A program made the position numbers and the translations under genes. The notes under the pieces are model-generated. The model saw only the letters and a program-made list of their open reading frames with translations. It made no database searches and was not told the origin of the DNA. From Halieaceae bacterium (lineage in GTDB: Bacteria; Pseudomonadota; Gammaproteobacteria; Pseudomonadales; Halieaceae): DNA of 25,497 nt. This document shows, one piece after another, positions 24,848 to 25,497 of the stretch. Within the stretch, counting starts at the first letter, position 1; each line of letters opens with the position of its first letter. The stretch is taken from NCBI GenBank assembly GCA_011523115.1, contig WTHO01000021.1, positions 1 through 25,497 on the forward strand, given 5' to 3'.

Positions 24848-25497
24848 ATGATCGAGTTTGACCGTGTGAGCCGCCGGTACGGTGACTTCGACGCTATACG
24901 CAACCTCAATTTGACCTTGGCGCGTGGTGAGATGGCTTTTCTGACGGGCCACTCAGGTGCGGGCAAGAGCACACTGCTGCGTCTGCTCTTGTTGCTCGAC
25001 CGACCGACAGGAGGCGAGATACGCGTCAATGGCGAACGCACCGCGTCTATCCCGGCCCGGTCTGTACCCAGCTATCGCCGTCGCTTTGGGGTGGTGTTTC
25101 AAGAGCATCGTTTGCTGTTCGACCGGAGTGTCCACGATAACGTGGCCTTGCCATTGGTGATGGCCGGCTTCTCTCCGAGAGACTCGGCTCGCCGCGTACG
25201 GGCAGCCTTGGATAAGGTTGGCCTGTTAGGGAGCGAGCGGGCAAATCCGGCCACTTTGTCCGGTGGTGAACAGCAGCGAGTGGGGATTGCGAGAGCGGTT
25301 GTTGCCCGGCCCGAGTTTCTCATTGCCGACGAACCGACGGGCAACCTTGACCCCCAGTTGTCTGCAGAAATTATGGGGCTCTTTGAAGCCTTTAATCAGG
25401 TGGGTGTGACCGTGCTGGTGGCGACACATGATTTACCGCTGATCTCGAGAATGCGGCATCGGATTATCACTTTGAACGCCGGCCTTCTCGCCGGCAC
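24848..25497 (+). CDS. ftsE: cell division ATP-binding protein FtsE (3' end outside window)
   Basis: The frame starts at ATG 24848 and stays open to the window edge, giving 216 codons of a protein usually about 222 long, so only a few residues are missing. It is the ABC ATPase of the FtsEX complex, which controls septal peptidoglycan hydrolases and divisome assembly at the inner membrane. All ATPase elements are present: Walker [10 protein letters not shown] (34-42), the Q-loop FQEH, signature [14 protein letters not shown], Walker [13 protein letters not shown] and the switch ATHD. The context ftsY-ftsE is the conserved division cluster, so ftsX should follow directly outside the window. Confidence 0.97.
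   Translation, partial: MIEFDRVSRRYGDFDAIRNLNLTLARGEMAFLTGHSGAGKSTLLRLLLLLDRPTGGEIRVNGERTASIPARSVPSYRRRFGVVFQEHRLLFDRSVHDNVALPLVMAGFSPRDSARRVRAALDKVGLLGSERANPATLSGGEQQRVGIARAVVARPEFLIADEPTGNLDPQLSAEIMGLFEAFNQVGVTVLVATHDLPLISRMRHRIITLNAGLLAG

Overview
This window is a chromosomal segment of a gammaproteobacterium. It contains 27 protein-coding genes packed almost without gaps, and no stretch over 300 bases lacks a gene. No tRNA, rRNA, CRISPR array, insertion sequence, prophage or integrase was seen. Base composition is moderately GC-rich and even. The gene content (gmk-rpoZ-spoT, rph-crc-pyrE, coaBC-rpmB-rpmG-mutM-coaD, rsmD/ftsY-ftsE, argB-slmA) points to a relative of Pseudomonas, plausibly one of the marine groups (Cellvibrionales/Halieaceae-like). 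The marine placement is an inference from gene order and from the keto-acid type TRAP transporter; no marker gene proves it.

Layout. Positions 1-968 hold the 3' end of uvrD. Positions 978-4470 hold a TRAP uptake system in a split arrangement: dctP follows uvrD on the + strand, while dctQ and dctM lie on the - strand with a YciA-type acyl-CoA thioesterase gene between the two halves. Next come yaaA (+) and a leftward group recG-ubiA-FemAB-like acyltransferase (- strand, 5319-9543). A small SDR/YeeZ-like gene (+) faces ridA. The long leftward block yicC-gmk-rpoZ-spoT-ridA (- strand, 10452-15027) encodes RNA turnover, GMP phosphorylation, RNA polymerase omega and the (p)ppGpp enzyme. Diverging from it is rph (+), which converges on a crc-like gene (-). 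pyrE and a DUF4124/coiled-coil envelope protein follow on +, then slmA, argB and coaBC on -. From 21 kb come rpmB-rpmG (+, with a strong terminator), mutM (+), coaD and rsmD (-), and finally ftsY and the nearly complete ftsE (+), which runs off the window.

Functionally, most of the window is growth and stress housekeeping: DNA repair (UvrD, RecG, MutM), the stringent response and nucleotide supply (SpoT, Gmk, PyrE, RpoZ), ribosome and RNA metabolism (RpmB, RpmG, RsmD, Rph, YicC), CoA synthesis (CoaBC, CoaD), division and membrane targeting (SlmA, FtsY, FtsE), ubiquinone (UbiA) and arginine (ArgB). The accessory-looking parts are the TRAP transporter with its thioesterase neighbour, the FemAB-like gene, the catalytically degenerate Crc-like protein and the DUF4124 protein behind pyrE.

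I did not find a convincing new multi-gene system. The observations worth following are modest: an inverted TRAP locus, a Crc-like protein that has lost nearly all exonuclease III catalytic residues, an SDR without its catalytic YxxxK, a GC-rich discriminator at the rpmB promoter, a small duplication over the ftsY stop codon, and missing dut/algC/radC genes at otherwise conserved positions.
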